DNA of 64,000 nt, taken from Mesorhizobium atlanticum (GTDB lineage Bacteria > Pseudomonadota > Alphaproteobacteria > Rhizobiales > Rhizobiaceae). The translations under genes and the position numbers were made by a program. Location: positions 712,797 to 776,796 of the forward strand of contig NZ_QMBQ01000004.1 in assembly GCF_003289965.1 (NCBI RefSeq). The letters run 5' to 3'. Shown piece by piece: positions 8,452-17,497 of the stretch; the stretch's first letter is position 1, and every line of letters begins with the position of its first letter. Below the pieces are notes generated by a model. It had not been told where the DNA came from. It saw only the letters and a list, made by a program, of their open reading frames with translations, and made no database searches.

Positions 8452-9066
8452 ATGGCCGACGAAGCGCTCATCGTCATCGACCTGCAGAACGATTTTTGCC
8501 CCGGCGGCGCGCTGGCGGTTGCCGGCGGCGACGAGATCGTGCCTTTGGTCAACGACCTGATCCGGCGGACCGACCATGTAATCCTGACGCAGGACTGGCA
8601 CCCCGCCGGACATTCGAGCTTCGCCTCCAGCCATCCGGGCAAACAGCCCTTCGAAACCATAGAGATGCCCTATGGGCCGCAGACCTTGTGGCCGGATCAT
8701 TGCATCCAGGGCAGCCTCGGTTCCGATTTCCATTCCGGGCTCGCCTGGACCAAGGCCGAGTTGGTGATCCGCAAAGGATTCCGCACCGCGATCGACTCCT
8801 ATTCGGCGTTCTTCGAGAACGACCACACCACGCCAACCGGCCTTGGCGGCTACCTGAAGGAACGCGGCATCGACACGATCACGCTGGTTGGGCTCGCCAC
8901 CGATTTCTGCGTGGCCTTTTCGGCGCTCGACGCGGTGAAGCAGGGTTTCAGGACGACGGTTAGGCTCGACGCCTGCCGCGGCATCGACCTCAACGGCTCG
9001 GTCGAGGCGATGCTGAAGCGCATGCGCGACGCCGGCGTGACGCTTGAAGACCATTCGGCGGACTGA
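8452..9066 (+). CDS. pncA: Nicotinamidase
   Basis: 204 residues. Cysteine-hydrolase triad D10 (VIDLQNDF), K108 (VIRKGF) and C153 (LATDFCV); metal ligands D48, H50 and H54 in QDWHPAGH. It hydrolyses nicotinamide to nicotinate plus ammonia in the cytoplasm, feeding NAD salvage through PncB. The start at 8452 (MADEALIVID) is set by GAGAGGGA just upstream; longer frames would read through non-conserved sequence. pncB lies 8.5 kb away, and a 6-hydroxynicotinate-reductase-like gene is divergently transcribed next door. Confidence 0.93.
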   Translation: MADEALIVIDLQNDFCPGGALAVAGGDEIVPLVNDLIRRTDHVILTQDWHPAGHSSFASSHPGKQPFETIEMPYGPQTLWPDHCIQGSLGSDFHSGLAWTKAELVIRKGFRTAIDSYSAFFENDHTTPTGLGGYLKERGIDTITLVGLATDFCVAFSALDAVKQGFRTTVRLDACRGIDLNGSVEAMLKRMRDAGVTLEDHSAD

Positions 9067-9082
9067 CCGGATTGTGGGGAAG

Positions 9083-9345
9083 GGCCCCCTCACCCGGATT
9101 GCCGACCGAATTGCGAAATGCAATTCGGGGCAATCCGACCTCTCCCCGAGGGGAGAGGAGATGGCTAGTTTGCAGCGCCGGAATGCGGGTTCCCCCTTCC
9201 CCCCTTGTGGGGGAAGGTGTCGCCGAAGGCGACGGATGAGGGGTGTTCCAGGGAAAGCCAGCGTCTCGCTCCGCTGGAGCACCCCTCATCCGTCTCGGCG
9301 CTACGCGCCGATCCACCTTCTCCCACAAGGGGAGAAGGGGAAGGC
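9083..9345. repeat. Cluster of palindromic repeats (family A3)
   Basis: Several hairpin-forming pieces in a row: an inverted repeat around GAATTGCGAAATGCAATTC (centre 9115), CTCTCCCCGAGGGGAGAG, CCCTTGTGGGGGAAGG, a GATGAGGGGTG...CACCCCTCATC pair, and CTTCTCCCACAAGGGGAGAAG. They fill the gap between pncA and the antiporter and run right up to the first hydrophobic codons of the latter. Confidence 0.8.
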
Positions 9346-10780
9346 GCGCGGCGGCCGGTCGAAGGGGTTTGTCTCATTCGCTTTGCTTGCCATCGCGGTG
9401 CTGTTCCCAGCGCAGGCGCTCGCCGCCGAAATCCACGAACTGCCCGGTGCCGCCATGTCGTTCTGGTGGGCGCTCCCCTTTGCCGGCCTGCTGTTGTCGA
9501 TCGCGACGGGGCCACTGCTTTTCCCGCATCTTTGGGAACATCACTACGGCAAGATTGCCGCTGGCTGGGCGGCGCTGGTGGTCATCCCGCTGGCAGTCGC
9601 CTTCGGCATCGCGACCGCGGGCGAAGCGGTGCTGCACACGCTGCTGACCGAATACATGTCCTTCATCATCCTGTTGTTCGCGCTCTACACGATCTCGGGC
9701 GGCATCCTGCTTGCCGGCAACATCCATGGCACCCCACTCGTCAATGCCGGGCTGCTTTTGATCGGCGCGCTGCTCGCCTCGGTCATCGGCACGACCGGCG
9801 CCTCGATGATCCTGATCCGGCCGATGCTGCGCGCCAACGACAACCGGCCGTTCAATGCGCATGTGGTGATCTTCTTCATCTTCCTGGTCTCCAACATCGG
9901 CGGCTCGCTGACGCCGCTCGGCGATCCGCCCTTGTTCGTCGGCTTCCTGCGCGGCGTCGATTTCTTCTGGACGACGGTGCACATCCTGCCCGACACGCTT
10001 TTCGTCGGTGGCCTGGTGTTGGCTATCTTTCTCGCGATCGACATCTTCCTGCATCGCCGCGAGGCCGGCATGCCCAAGATCAAGGATCCGACACCCGACA
10101 CAAAGGTGCGCCTGCGCGGGCTGGCCAACCTGCCGTTGCTCGCCGGCGTGATCGGCGCGATCCTGCTTTCGGCGAGCTGGAAGCCGGGTGTAAGCATCCC
10201 GATCCTCGGCGTCGGCCTCGAATTGCAGAACCTGGTGCGCGACGCCATCATCCTGACGCTCGCCTTCCTGTCCTTAAAAGTCTCGTACAAGAGCCACCGC
10301 GAAGCGAACGGCTTCACCTGGGGGCCGATCGCCGAGGTGGCGAAATTGTTTGCCGGCATCTTCATCTGCATCGTGCCGGTCATCGCCATTCTCAGGGCCG
10401 GTCACGACGGCGCGCTGGCGCCGCTGGTGGCACTGGTCACATCCGCCGACGGTCAGCCCAACGACCTCGCCTATTTCTGGCTGACCGGGGCACTGTCTTC
10501 CTTCCTCGACAACGCGCCGACCTATCTGGTGTTCTTCGAGCTTGCCGGCGGCGACGCCCAGCACCTGATGACCGAGGCCGCCTCGACGCTTGCGGCGATC
10601 TCGGCCGGCGCCGTGTTCATGGGCGCCAACACCTATATCGGCAACGCGCCCAACTTCATGGTCTTCGCCATCGCCAGGCACCGCGGCTTCAAGATGCCGG
10701 GCTTCTTCGGCTACATGGCTTGGTCGGGCCTGGTGCTGATCCCGACTTTTTTGATCGCGGGGTTTCTCTTTTTTCGATGA
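9236..10780 (+). CDS. NhaD-type Na+/H+ antiporter
   Basis: A polytopic inner-membrane protein of the ion-transporter (ArsB/NhaD) superfamily. The conserved run from AEIHELPGAAMSFWWALPF includes GPLLFPHLWEHHYGK, SNIGGSLTPLGDPPLF and, near the end, LSSFLDNAPTYL and MGANTYIGNAPNFM; the NAP motifs are typical of this superfamily. It exchanges Na+ for H+. The start is uncertain: 9236 is the nearest upstream ATG, but it lies inside a repeat element. TTG 9383, GTG 9398 or ATG 9455 would also be in frame, and a signal-like stretch (SFALLAIAVLFPAQALAA) begins near 9371. No good ribosome-binding site is visible for any of them. Confidence 0.82.
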   Translation: MRGVPGKASVSLRWSTPHPSRRYAPIHLLPQGEKGKARGGRSKGFVSFALLAIAVLFPAQALAAEIHELPGAAMSFWWALPFAGLLLSIATGPLLFPHLWEHHYGKIAAGWAALVVIPLAVAFGIATAGEAVLHTLLTEYMSFIILLFALYTISGGILLAGNIHGTPLVNAGLLLIGALLASVIGTTGASMILIRPMLRANDNRPFNAHVVIFFIFLVSNIGGSLTPLGDPPLFVGFLRGVDFFWTTVHILPDTLFVGGLVLAIFLAIDIFLHRREAGMPKIKDPTPDTKVRLRGLANLPLLAGVIGAILLSASWKPGVSIPILGVGLELQNLVRDAIILTLAFLSLKVSYKSHREANGFTWGPIAEVAKLFAGIFICIVPVIAILRAGHDGALAPLVALVTSADGQPNDLAYFWLTGALSSFLDNAPTYLVFFELAGGDAQHLMTEAASTLAAISAGAVFMGANTYIGNAPNFMVFAIARHRGFKMPGFFGYMAWSGLVLIPTFLIAGFLFFR

Positions 10781-10814
10781 GCTGAGCTACTCAATTTTCT
10801 ACCGTCGGCGCCGC

Positions 10815-10980
10815 CCCTCATCTGGCTGCCGCCATCTTCTCCCCGTGAGCGGGGAGAAGGGGCTGTCATGGCCGATTTCGCCAATTTTCAACGTTGCAGA
10901 ATGAGCGCCGAGGCCCGCGGCCAGCATCTTTCTCCCCGTTTACGGGGAGAAATGCCCGGCAGGGCAATGAGGGGCGGCGC
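10815..10980. repeat. Inverted pair of palindromic repeats (family A2)
   Basis: Facing elements around CTTCTCCCCGTGAGCGGGGA (near 10850) and TTCTCCCCGTTTACGGGGAG (near 10940), bounded by CCCCTCAT and ATGAGGGG. They fill the gap between the convergent antiporter and livF genes and could terminate both transcripts. Confidence 0.85.
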
Positions 10981-11021
10981 GACGGGTCGGATGCCTTGGC
11001 TCGGATGGCGAATCGAGCGCT

Positions 11022-11735
11022 CTATCCCACCCCAACATATCTTCGCACCGCCGACGGGTCGGCGCGCAGCGCCTCGACATCGACCGTCTCGCGGTTGCGG
11101 CCGTTCTCGATAAAGGAGACCCGGTCGGCAACCGACAGCACGGCGTCGACGCGCTGCTCGACCAGGATGGTCGAGACGCCGAGCTCACGCAGCTTGGCCA
11201 CCGTCTCCCGGATCCTAGCAAGCATCGACGGCATCAGCCCTTCGGTCGGCTCGTCGAGCAGCAGCACCTGGGGTTCGAGGCAGAGCGCGCGCGCCATGGC
11301 CAGCATCTGCTGCTCGCCACCGGAGAGCGTGCCGGAACGCTGCTTCAGCCGTTCGCGCAGCAGCGGGAAGAGATCGAGGACGTTGTCGCGCGTCTCTTTG
11401 CCCTTGCCGCGCGCCATCAGGCCGATCTCGATGTTTTCCGCCACGCTCATCTCGGCGAACAGGCGCCGGCCCTGCGGCACATAGGCGACGCCGGCCTTCG
11501 GCACGTCATGCGCGGCGAGCCCGGTCAGTTCCTTGCCGTCCAGCTTGATCGAGCCGGCCGCCGCAGGCACCAGGCCCATGATCGCCTTCAGCGTCGTCGT
11601 CTTGCCGGCGCCATTGCGGCCGAACAGGCACAGCACCTCGCCCTTGTTGAGGACGAGGTCGAGACCGTAGAGCACCTGCACTTCGCCATAGTAGCAGTCG
11701 AGGCCCGCAACGGTGAGCAATCCCGTATCAGCCAT
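11022..11735 (-). CDS. livF: Branched-chain-type ABC transporter, ATP-binding protein LivF
   Basis: 237 residues. Walker A GRNGAGKTTTLKA, signature LSGGEQQMLAMARAL, Walker B VLLLDEPTEGL and the LivF-typical ending of short C-terminal helices. It energises the LivHM permease together with LivG. The start overlaps the livG stop by 8 bases. Last gene of the livKHMGF operon. Confidence 0.92.
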   Translation of the reverse strand: MADTGLLTVAGLDCYYGEVQVLYGLDLVLNKGEVLCLFGRNGAGKTTTLKAIMGLVPAAAGSIKLDGKELTGLAAHDVPKAGVAYVPQGRRLFAEMSVAENIEIGLMARGKGKETRDNVLDLFPLLRERLKQRSGTLSGGEQQMLAMARALCLEPQVLLLDEPTEGLMPSMLARIRETVAKLRELGVSTILVEQRVDAVLSVADRVSFIENGRNRETVDVEALRADPSAVRRYVGVG

Positions 11736-12456
11736 GGGTCGCTCCGAGATAGGCGTCCTGGACTTGCGTGTTGGCGCGGATCTCGCCCGGCGTGCCTTCG
11801 GCGAGGATCCTTCCCGAATTGAAGACGGTGATACGGTCGGCGAGTCCCATGACGACCGGCATGTTGTGCTCGATCAGAAGAACCGTTGCGTCCCTGGCGA
11901 TCCCGCGCACCAGCGTGATGAAATTGTCGATCTCGCTGTCGGCCAGGCCCTGTGTCGGCTCATCGAGGATTAGCAGGCGCGGCTTCAGCGCCAGGCCCAT
12001 CGCCACTTCGAGCAGACGCTGATGGCCGTAGGAAAGATGCGCGGCCAGCGTGCCGGCGCGGTCGGCAAGGCCGGTGCGTTCGAGCGCCGCCATCACGCCG
12101 GTCCTGACCTGCCCCTTGGTGCGGCCGTCCGTCAGCGTGCGTTGCACCGGCAGCGCGACATTGTCGAAGACCGTGAGGTTGGCGAAGACGCTGGTGATCT
12201 GGAACGTGTAGGCGACGCCGAGCCTGACCCGTTGGTAGGCCGGCATGGCGGTGATGTCGACGCCGTCGAAGACAACGGCACCCGATGATGGCCGGATGCG
12301 GCCGCTGAGCAGGCTGACGAAAGTCGTCTTGCCGGCACCGTTCGGGCCGATGACGGCGCGAATCTCGCCCGGCATCAGCGCGAAGTCGACGCCGTCGACG
12401 GCGCGCAGCCCGCCGAACTGGCGAGACAGGCCCTTGGTGGTGAGCAGCGGCGTCAT
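11728..12456 (-). CDS. livG: Branched-chain-type ABC transporter, ATP-binding protein LivG
   Basis: 242 residues. Walker A GPNGAGKTTFVSLLSGR, signature LSYGHQRLLEVAMGLA (the Tyr variant usual in LivG) and Walker B LLILDEPTQGL. The ATG at 12456 is preferred because it forms ATGA with the livM stop; an ATG three codons further out (12465) is possible. Confidence 0.92.
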   Translation of the reverse strand: MTPLLTTKGLSRQFGGLRAVDGVDFALMPGEIRAVIGPNGAGKTTFVSLLSGRIRPSSGAVVFDGVDITAMPAYQRVRLGVAYTFQITSVFANLTVFDNVALPVQRTLTDGRTKGQVRTGVMAALERTGLADRAGTLAAHLSYGHQRLLEVAMGLALKPRLLILDEPTQGLADSEIDNFITLVRGIARDATVLLIEHNMPVVMGLADRITVFNSGRILAEGTPGEIRANTQVQDAYLGATHG

Positions 12457-13415
12457 GGCAGCCATCCCAGCCAGCGCTGGCGAATGCTGCCCATGATGCC
12501 CTTCGGGGCAAACAGGACGAGCAGGATGAGCGCGACGCCGACGATCAGCAGATAAGCGGAGGTGAAGCCGCTGGTGATGTCGGTGACATAATACATGAAC
12601 AGCGTGCCGATGAGCGGCCCGAGCGTGGTCGCAGCACCCCCGAGCAGCACCCAGAGCAGCGGCAGGATCGAATACTGGATCGACGCGAAATTCGAGCCGA
12701 CATAGCCGAACAGCAAGGCATAGGCCGCACCGGAAGCCGCGCAGATGGCGCCGGAGGCGACGACGGCGGCAAGCTTGTTGGCGACCGTGTCATAACCGAG
12801 CATCTTTGTCCGCTCCTCATTCTCGCGGATGGCGACCAGCACGCGGCCGAAGCGAGAGCGGACCACGGCAAGTGTGACGAGCAGCACGATCGCGAACAGC
12901 GACAGCGCGCTCATGTAGCGCACGATCGGATCGGTCAGATCGAACGAAGCGCCGCCGATCGAAAACACCCGCGATGCCTGCTGGATGACCAGGCCCTGGT
13001 CGCCGCCGGTCCAGGCGGCGAAATAGAGAATGAGCAGATAGAAGACCTGGGCGAACATCATGGTGACGATCATGAAGGCCACGCCCGAGGTGCGCAGCGC
13101 CAGCAGGCCGACGACCAAAGCGAGCAGCGCGCCGCAAATGACGCCGGCAAGGAAGGCTTCCGGCACACCCCAGCCGAGGTGGTAGACGGTCAGGCCCGCG
13201 CCGTAGAGGCCGGCCGAGAAGAACATGGCGTGGCCGAGGCTGAGCAGGCCGACATAGCCGAAGAGCAGGTTGTAGCCCATGGCGAAGACCGCCAGCGCCA
13301 TGATGCGGGCAAACAGGCCCTGATGGTAATCCGGCAGGACGAAGTTCAGCGCGAACAGGAGCGCGATGACGCCGATATGCAGGGCGTAGGTCTTTGCCGG
13401 CGAAGCATCCCTCAT
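12453..13415 (-). CDS. livM: Branched-chain-type ABC transporter, permease LivM
   Basis: 320 residues with eight or more hydrophobic helices and the LivM-type cytoplasmic loop VAIRENEERTKMLGYDT that contacts the ATPase. The start overlaps the livH stop (ATGA), and the stop overlaps the livG start. Confidence 0.92.
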   Translation of the reverse strand: MRDASPAKTYALHIGVIALLFALNFVLPDYHQGLFARIMALAVFAMGYNLLFGYVGLLSLGHAMFFSAGLYGAGLTVYHLGWGVPEAFLAGVICGALLALVVGLLALRTSGVAFMIVTMMFAQVFYLLILYFAAWTGGDQGLVIQQASRVFSIGGASFDLTDPIVRYMSALSLFAIVLLVTLAVVRSRFGRVLVAIRENEERTKMLGYDTVANKLAAVVASGAICAASGAAYALLFGYVGSNFASIQYSILPLLWVLLGGAATTLGPLIGTLFMYYVTDITSGFTSAYLLIVGVALILLVLFAPKGIMGSIRQRWLGWLP

Positions 13416-14293
13416 CGCGGCGCGGTTCCGAACAGGCCTTGCGGGCGGAACACCAGCACCATGGCGACCACCAGCGTGGCGATGATCTTGGCGAGCGTCG
13501 GCGAGAAGAACATCGAGATGATGCCGTCGGAGAGGCCGATCAGGACAGCCGCGACGACGGTGCCGCGCAGCGAGCCCAAGCCGCCGATGATGACGACGAT
13601 GAAGGACAGAAGCAGCGGGTCCTGCCCCATCAAATAATGTGCCTGGCTGATCGGCACGATCAGCACCGCGGCGATCGCGGCCAGCATGGCGCCGACCGCG
13701 AAAACGCCGGCATAGACGCGCTCGACCGGGATACCGAAGGCCTGCGCCGTCTCGCGGTCATATTGCGTGGCGCGCATGATCATGCCGATCTTCGTGCGGG
13801 TCAGCACAAGCCAGGTGATGACGAGCAAAATGGCCGAAGCGGCGACCACCGACAGCTTGTAACCGGAATAGCCGAACCACGGCAGAAGGATACGATAGCT
13901 GAAGGGCGGCTCAACCGGGCGCGCCTCGGGGCCATAGAAGGTCAGCGCCAGTTGCTGGATGATGTAGAGCATGCCGATGGTGGCGACGATGGTGCTTTCG
14001 GGGTTGTAGTTCAGCCGCCGCAACACCAGCCATTCGGCGAGAAACGCGACCAGCCCGACGAGCAAAGGCGCGATCACCAGCGCTGCCGCGAAGCCGATCG
14101 CCGGATGGCCGGAAATCGCCGTCGAGATCGCCCAGGCGAGCACCGCGCCCAGCATGAAGAATTCGCCATGGGCGACATTGACGATGCGCATGACGCCGAA
14201 CACCAGCGACAGGCCAAGCGCCGTCAGCGCCAGCACGGCGGAGGTGACGAGGCCTTCGAGGGCGGCGAGGAGAAGGTGGGGTCCGAAATGCAT
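13412..14293 (-). CDS. livH: Branched-chain-type ABC transporter, permease LivH
   Basis: 293 residues. Multi-spanning permease with the LivH coupling loop MRATQYDRETAQAFGI and the segment GGLGSLRGTVVAAVLIG. It pairs with LivM to form the channel. Separated from livK by 159 bases that hold palindromic repeats, and coupled to livM by ATGA. Confidence 0.92.
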   Translation of the reverse strand: MHFGPHLLLAALEGLVTSAVLALTALGLSLVFGVMRIVNVAHGEFFMLGAVLAWAISTAISGHPAIGFAAALVIAPLLVGLVAFLAEWLVLRRLNYNPESTIVATIGMLYIIQQLALTFYGPEARPVEPPFSYRILLPWFGYSGYKLSVVAASAILLVITWLVLTRTKIGMIMRATQYDRETAQAFGIPVERVYAGVFAVGAMLAAIAAVLIVPISQAHYLMGQDPLLLSFIVVIIGGLGSLRGTVVAAVLIGLSDGIISMFFSPTLAKIIATLVVAMVLVFRPQGLFGTAPR

Positions 14294-14296
14294 TCA

Positions 14297-14450
14297 GGGC
14301 GCCCTTGCCCTCCCCTCGTGGGGAGGGTGACCGCGTAGCGGTCGGGTGGGGGGTGGGGCAAGGGCCATCGCGGCCCCCTTCCCGTCTCACTGGCTTCGCG
14401 AAATGCGAAGCCAGTTCGCCGACCCTCCCTACAAAGGGGGAGGGTAAGGC
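14297..14450. repeat. Palindromic repeats between livK and livH
   Basis: Family A3 pieces: CCCTCCCCTCGTGGGGAGGG (about 14309-14328) and a perfect 11-base inverted repeat ACTGGCTTCGC/GCGAAGCCAGT (14389-14399 and 14405-14415, 5-base loop), closed by an inverted partner ending CCTTACCC. The position, straight after the binding-protein gene, suits a partial terminator or mRNA-stabilising structure. Confidence 0.8.
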
Positions 14451-14452
14451 GC

Positions 14453-15757
14453 CTACAGCGCCTGCGTCGTGTAATCGCCTTCCGGCTCGTAGAGGCCGTC
14501 CTCGATCTTGGTCTTGTGGACGACCTTGAGCTTGCCGCCTTCGACCTTCGAGATGTTCTGAATACCAAAACACTGGTGGATCTTGCCGTTGAAGGTTTTC
14601 GGGCCCTGCGGATGCTCCGGCCCTTCGGCGAATTCCTTCAGCGCCTCGGTCGCCTCGACCAGCTTGGCGCGGTCTTCGGGTCCCTTGTAGCCGGCATCTT
14701 CCATCGCCTTCTTGACGACATAGAGCGTTTCCCAGCAGCCGAACATGTGCGAGGCGGTGGAGACGTCCTTGGGATCGCCTACGGCGGCGCCGTTGTCATC
14801 GATGCCGACGGCGGCGCGGTAGGCTTTTTGCGCGGCGGAATCGTCGGGCTGCGCGTAGCGCGGCGAACCCTCCCAGAAATGGCTGCCGTCGAGGAATTCG
14901 AGGCCCGGGCTGTTGATGTCGGTAGCCTCGAGCGAATCCATGAAGCCGAAGAGCTGCGGTCGCTGCGAACCGTAGAACTCGCCGAGCTCCTTCACGAAGG
15001 TGAGCACGGCCGGGCCGACCATGACGTGGTAAATCACCTCGGTCTCGGCCGGGATCTGCGGGAAGTATTTTGTGAAGGAGCTTTCCGTCGGCGGGATGGC
15101 GATCTGGGCGATGACGTCGGCGCCTTGCGCCTTCAGCGCCGGCGGCAGGTAGTCACGATGGTCGTAGCCGAAGGCGAAGTCGGGGAAGATCTGCGTCACC
15201 TTCTTGCCAGCGTTCGCCGCGATCCACGGCGCCATCGACTGGATCTGGCTCTTCACGTCGGTGATGCCGGGCTGGAAGACGTAGCGGTTGAGTTTGGTGG
15301 AGGCGACGTGATGGCCTTCGCTGACCACGAAATAGGGGATCTTGTTCTCGCCGGCGGCCGGCGCCGAGCCGATCACGACATGCGAGAACAAGGTGCCGAA
15401 GACGATGTCGGTCTTGTGCTGCTTGGCGAATTTGTTGACAACCTCGGCGCCGCGCGCCGGATCTGTGCCGTCGTCCTCGATGACCAATTCGACCTTGCGG
15501 CCGGCGATGCCGCCAGCGTCGTTGATCGCCTTGACGGCGGCGGCGCTCGTCTTCTCGTACCAGCGGCCATAGGCGGCGCCGATGCCGGTGCGGTGGGACT
15601 GGAAACCTATTCTGATCGGCGCCGAGCTCTGCGCCTGGCTGTAGCGGACGAAGCCGGGCGCCAGCGCCAGGCCCGCCCCGGCGGCAATGCCCTTCAGCGC
15701 GGTGCGGCGCGAAAGCGTCGTCTTGGAGAGGTCGAAAAATCCGTTCTTGTCAGCCAT
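14453..15757 (-). CDS. livK: Branched-chain-type ABC transporter, substrate-binding protein
   Basis: 434 residues. The N terminus has a twin-arginine signal (SRRTALKG) before a hydrophobic stretch ending in YSQAQS, so the protein is probably exported folded by Tat. The mature part is a LivK/Leu-Ile-Val-binding-type two-lobe domain (IRIGFQSHRTGIGAAYG, INDAGGIAGRKVELVIEDDG). The family also binds amides, urea and aromatics, so the ligand cannot be read from sequence. First gene of livKHMGF. The upstream region has palindromes at 15832-15845 and 15855-15866. Confidence 0.88.
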   Translation of the reverse strand: MADKNGFFDLSKTTLSRRTALKGIAAGAGLALAPGFVRYSQAQSSAPIRIGFQSHRTGIGAAYGRWYEKTSAAAVKAINDAGGIAGRKVELVIEDDGTDPARGAEVVNKFAKQHKTDIVFGTLFSHVVIGSAPAAGENKIPYFVVSEGHHVASTKLNRYVFQPGITDVKSQIQSMAPWIAANAGKKVTQIFPDFAFGYDHRDYLPPALKAQGADVIAQIAIPPTESSFTKYFPQIPAETEVIYHVMVGPAVLTFVKELGEFYGSQRPQLFGFMDSLEATDINSPGLEFLDGSHFWEGSPRYAQPDDSAAQKAYRAAVGIDDNGAAVGDPKDVSTASHMFGCWETLYVVKKAMEDAGYKGPEDRAKLVEATEALKEFAEGPEHPQGPKTFNGKIHQCFGIQNISKVEGGKLKVVHKTKIEDGLYEPEGDYTTQAL

Positions 15758-15831
15758 GTCCGTTCCCCTGTTTTTTCAGTCTTGACCAGCGATAAGGCGG
15801 CTAATCCATCCCGTTCCGAAGGATGGAAAAA

Positions 15832-15866
15832 TTGCATGTGTACAAACTAAATCACCAAAGCTTTGG
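15832..15866. promoter_or_regulatory. Palindromes in the livK upstream region
   Basis: An imperfect palindrome TTGCATGTGTACAA (15832-15845) is followed by a perfect 12-base palindrome CCAAAGCTTTGG (15855-15866), 75-110 bases before the livK start. Either could be a regulator site. No clear -35/-10 pair was found. Confidence 0.35.
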
Positions 15867-15913
15867 CCTGGCAAGCGAGCTTTACCCGACGGCATTATTG
15901 GCACGCTCTTGTG

Positions 15914-17338
15914 TCATCCGGCGGTCGGCGTGGCAAGCAACCAAAGGCCGAAGATCGTGTAGGCGATCATAAGCAATGTAAGCGGCAATTGACTGAGCGT
16001 TGCGCGCGACGGCTGTTTGTGGAGACGCCAAGCAAGGCCATGGGCGACAAGCACCGCCAGCACATGGCCGGCGATGATGACGCCGGCCTGCACGTTCCAC
16101 AGCCACCAGGCCGACCGTGCGCCGGCGACGACCCCCGCTTCGACCATCCTATTGGCGGTGCCGAACAGGTTCCAGCCTAGTGCGAAGGGATCGGAGAGGG
16201 CGACCAGCGCGTACTGACCGTCGACCAGAAGCACGGCAAGGTAATGCGCGATGTGATAGGCGAGCGCGATCGGCACGATCGACCAGACCAGCAAGCCGGC
16301 GTTGGCGCCGAAAGAGCGGTGGTCGCCGACGAGGCGTTGGCCGAGGAGGACGGCAAGCGCGAACACAGCCGCCAGCAAGACGAAGGTGAGCACGAGGCCA
16401 AAGCTGCCGATGCCGACAAGCGCGGTGCGGCCGGGATATTCCAGCGGATTGACGCCGAACAGGCCGAGCCAGAAGAAGCTCTTCGACAAGCCGTCGAAGG
16501 ACACCGACGACAGCGCCAGCAGGAGGAAGGCCGTGCCGCCCGGCGGCAGCGGCTCGGCGGCGAGCAGCTTGGCGCCCGGCCAGCAAAGGGAGAGGCGGCC
16601 GTCATGGCGCTCGACAGGCGCGAAGCAGGCGACCATGGAGAAGAAGACCGTGAGGAATTCGCCACGCTTGCTCCAGGCGTCGTAGCCGAAGACAAGCATG
16701 GCGATGAAGCTCGCCAGCCAGTAGAGGCCGGCGGCAAGGGCGAGGCGGGCCGGATCGTCAGGCGCGGGATCGATCAGCTCGAACCCGGCAAAGGCGAAGA
16801 ACAGCACGAAGGCCGGCCAGTAGCCGAGCCAGTCGGGCAGGCGCGATCGCGTTGCATCGTCCGCACGAAGGCCGAAGACGCGAGAGGCGACACGCCACGG
16901 TCCGTACCATGGGTTGAGCCACGCCCAGAGGTCGCCGAGCACGCCCTGCAGCAGGGTGAAGCCGGCCCAGAGCAGCGTCCAGACCACCAGGGGGAGCGGG
17001 TTGGATAGCGGGTCGCGGCTGCCGAGAAGGCCGGCGGCGACGAGAAGTGCGAAGCCGGCAAAGGAAATCAGGCTGACGAGGGTGCGTAGGTGGTCGCCGA
17101 AGGTGAGCAGGCTCAGGCGCCGGCGCCAGAAATTGTCGAGGGCGGCGGATGGCAGCAGCGCCACGGCGAGGAAGCTGACGGCGACGGCCAGCGCGCCGCC
17201 GGCGATATAGTAGCCAGTCGGGAGAAGCAGCACGTGGCCGCGGTCGGAGGCGTGGGCAAAGGCAGGAGTGGGGAGAAGCGAGGCAAATGCAGCTGCGATT
17301 ACCCCGAGGAGATTAACTCCAGCGTCGCGATCCTTCAC
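15914..17338 (-). CDS. Polytopic membrane protein of unknown function (possibly fenitrothion-hydrolase-like family)
   Basis: 474 residues if started at GTG 17338, giving a signal-like N terminus (LGVIAAAFASLLPTPAFA|HA) followed by HASDRGHVLLLPTGYYIAGG and about ten hydrophobic helices. The motif WLNPWYGPWRVASRVFGL and the His-rich start recall membrane proteins annotated as fenitrothion hydrolase; I hold that loosely. The frame stays open upstream to 17527, but that part is a family A1 palindromic repeat read as protein. The real start may have been displaced by the repeat, so the N terminus is uncertain. Confidence 0.6.
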   Translation of the reverse strand: MKDRDAGVNLLGVIAAAFASLLPTPAFAHASDRGHVLLLPTGYYIAGGALAVAVSFLAVALLPSAALDNFWRRRLSLLTFGDHLRTLVSLISFAGFALLVAAGLLGSRDPLSNPLPLVVWTLLWAGFTLLQGVLGDLWAWLNPWYGPWRVASRVFGLRADDATRSRLPDWLGYWPAFVLFFAFAGFELIDPAPDDPARLALAAGLYWLASFIAMLVFGYDAWSKRGEFLTVFFSMVACFAPVERHDGRLSLCWPGAKLLAAEPLPPGGTAFLLLALSSVSFDGLSKSFFWLGLFGVNPLEYPGRTALVGIGSFGLVLTFVLLAAVFALAVLLGQRLVGDHRSFGANAGLLVWSIVPIALAYHIAHYLAVLLVDGQYALVALSDPFALGWNLFGTANRMVEAGVVAGARSAWWLWNVQAGVIIAGHVLAVLVAHGLAWRLHKQPSRATLSQLPLTLLMIAYTIFGLWLLATPTAG

Positions 17339-17497
17339 ACCCCCCTCTGTCCTGCCGGACATCTCCCCCGCAAGGGGGGAGATCGGATGTCGCCCCGGCT
17401 TTCGCCAACTTTCGACTTCGCAGAAAGAGGCGGGATGTCCGAAGCTGCCAATCTCCCCCCTTGTGGGGGAGATGTCCGGCAGGACAGAGGGGGGCGC
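17339..17497. repeat. Inverted pair of palindromic repeats (family A1)
   Basis: Facing units with GTCCTGCCGGACATCTCCCC (from 17348) and its inverted partner GGGGGAGATGTCCGGCAGGA (to 17486). Both stay open in the frame of the downstream membrane-protein gene, which lengthens that frame artificially by 63 codons. Confidence 0.85.
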
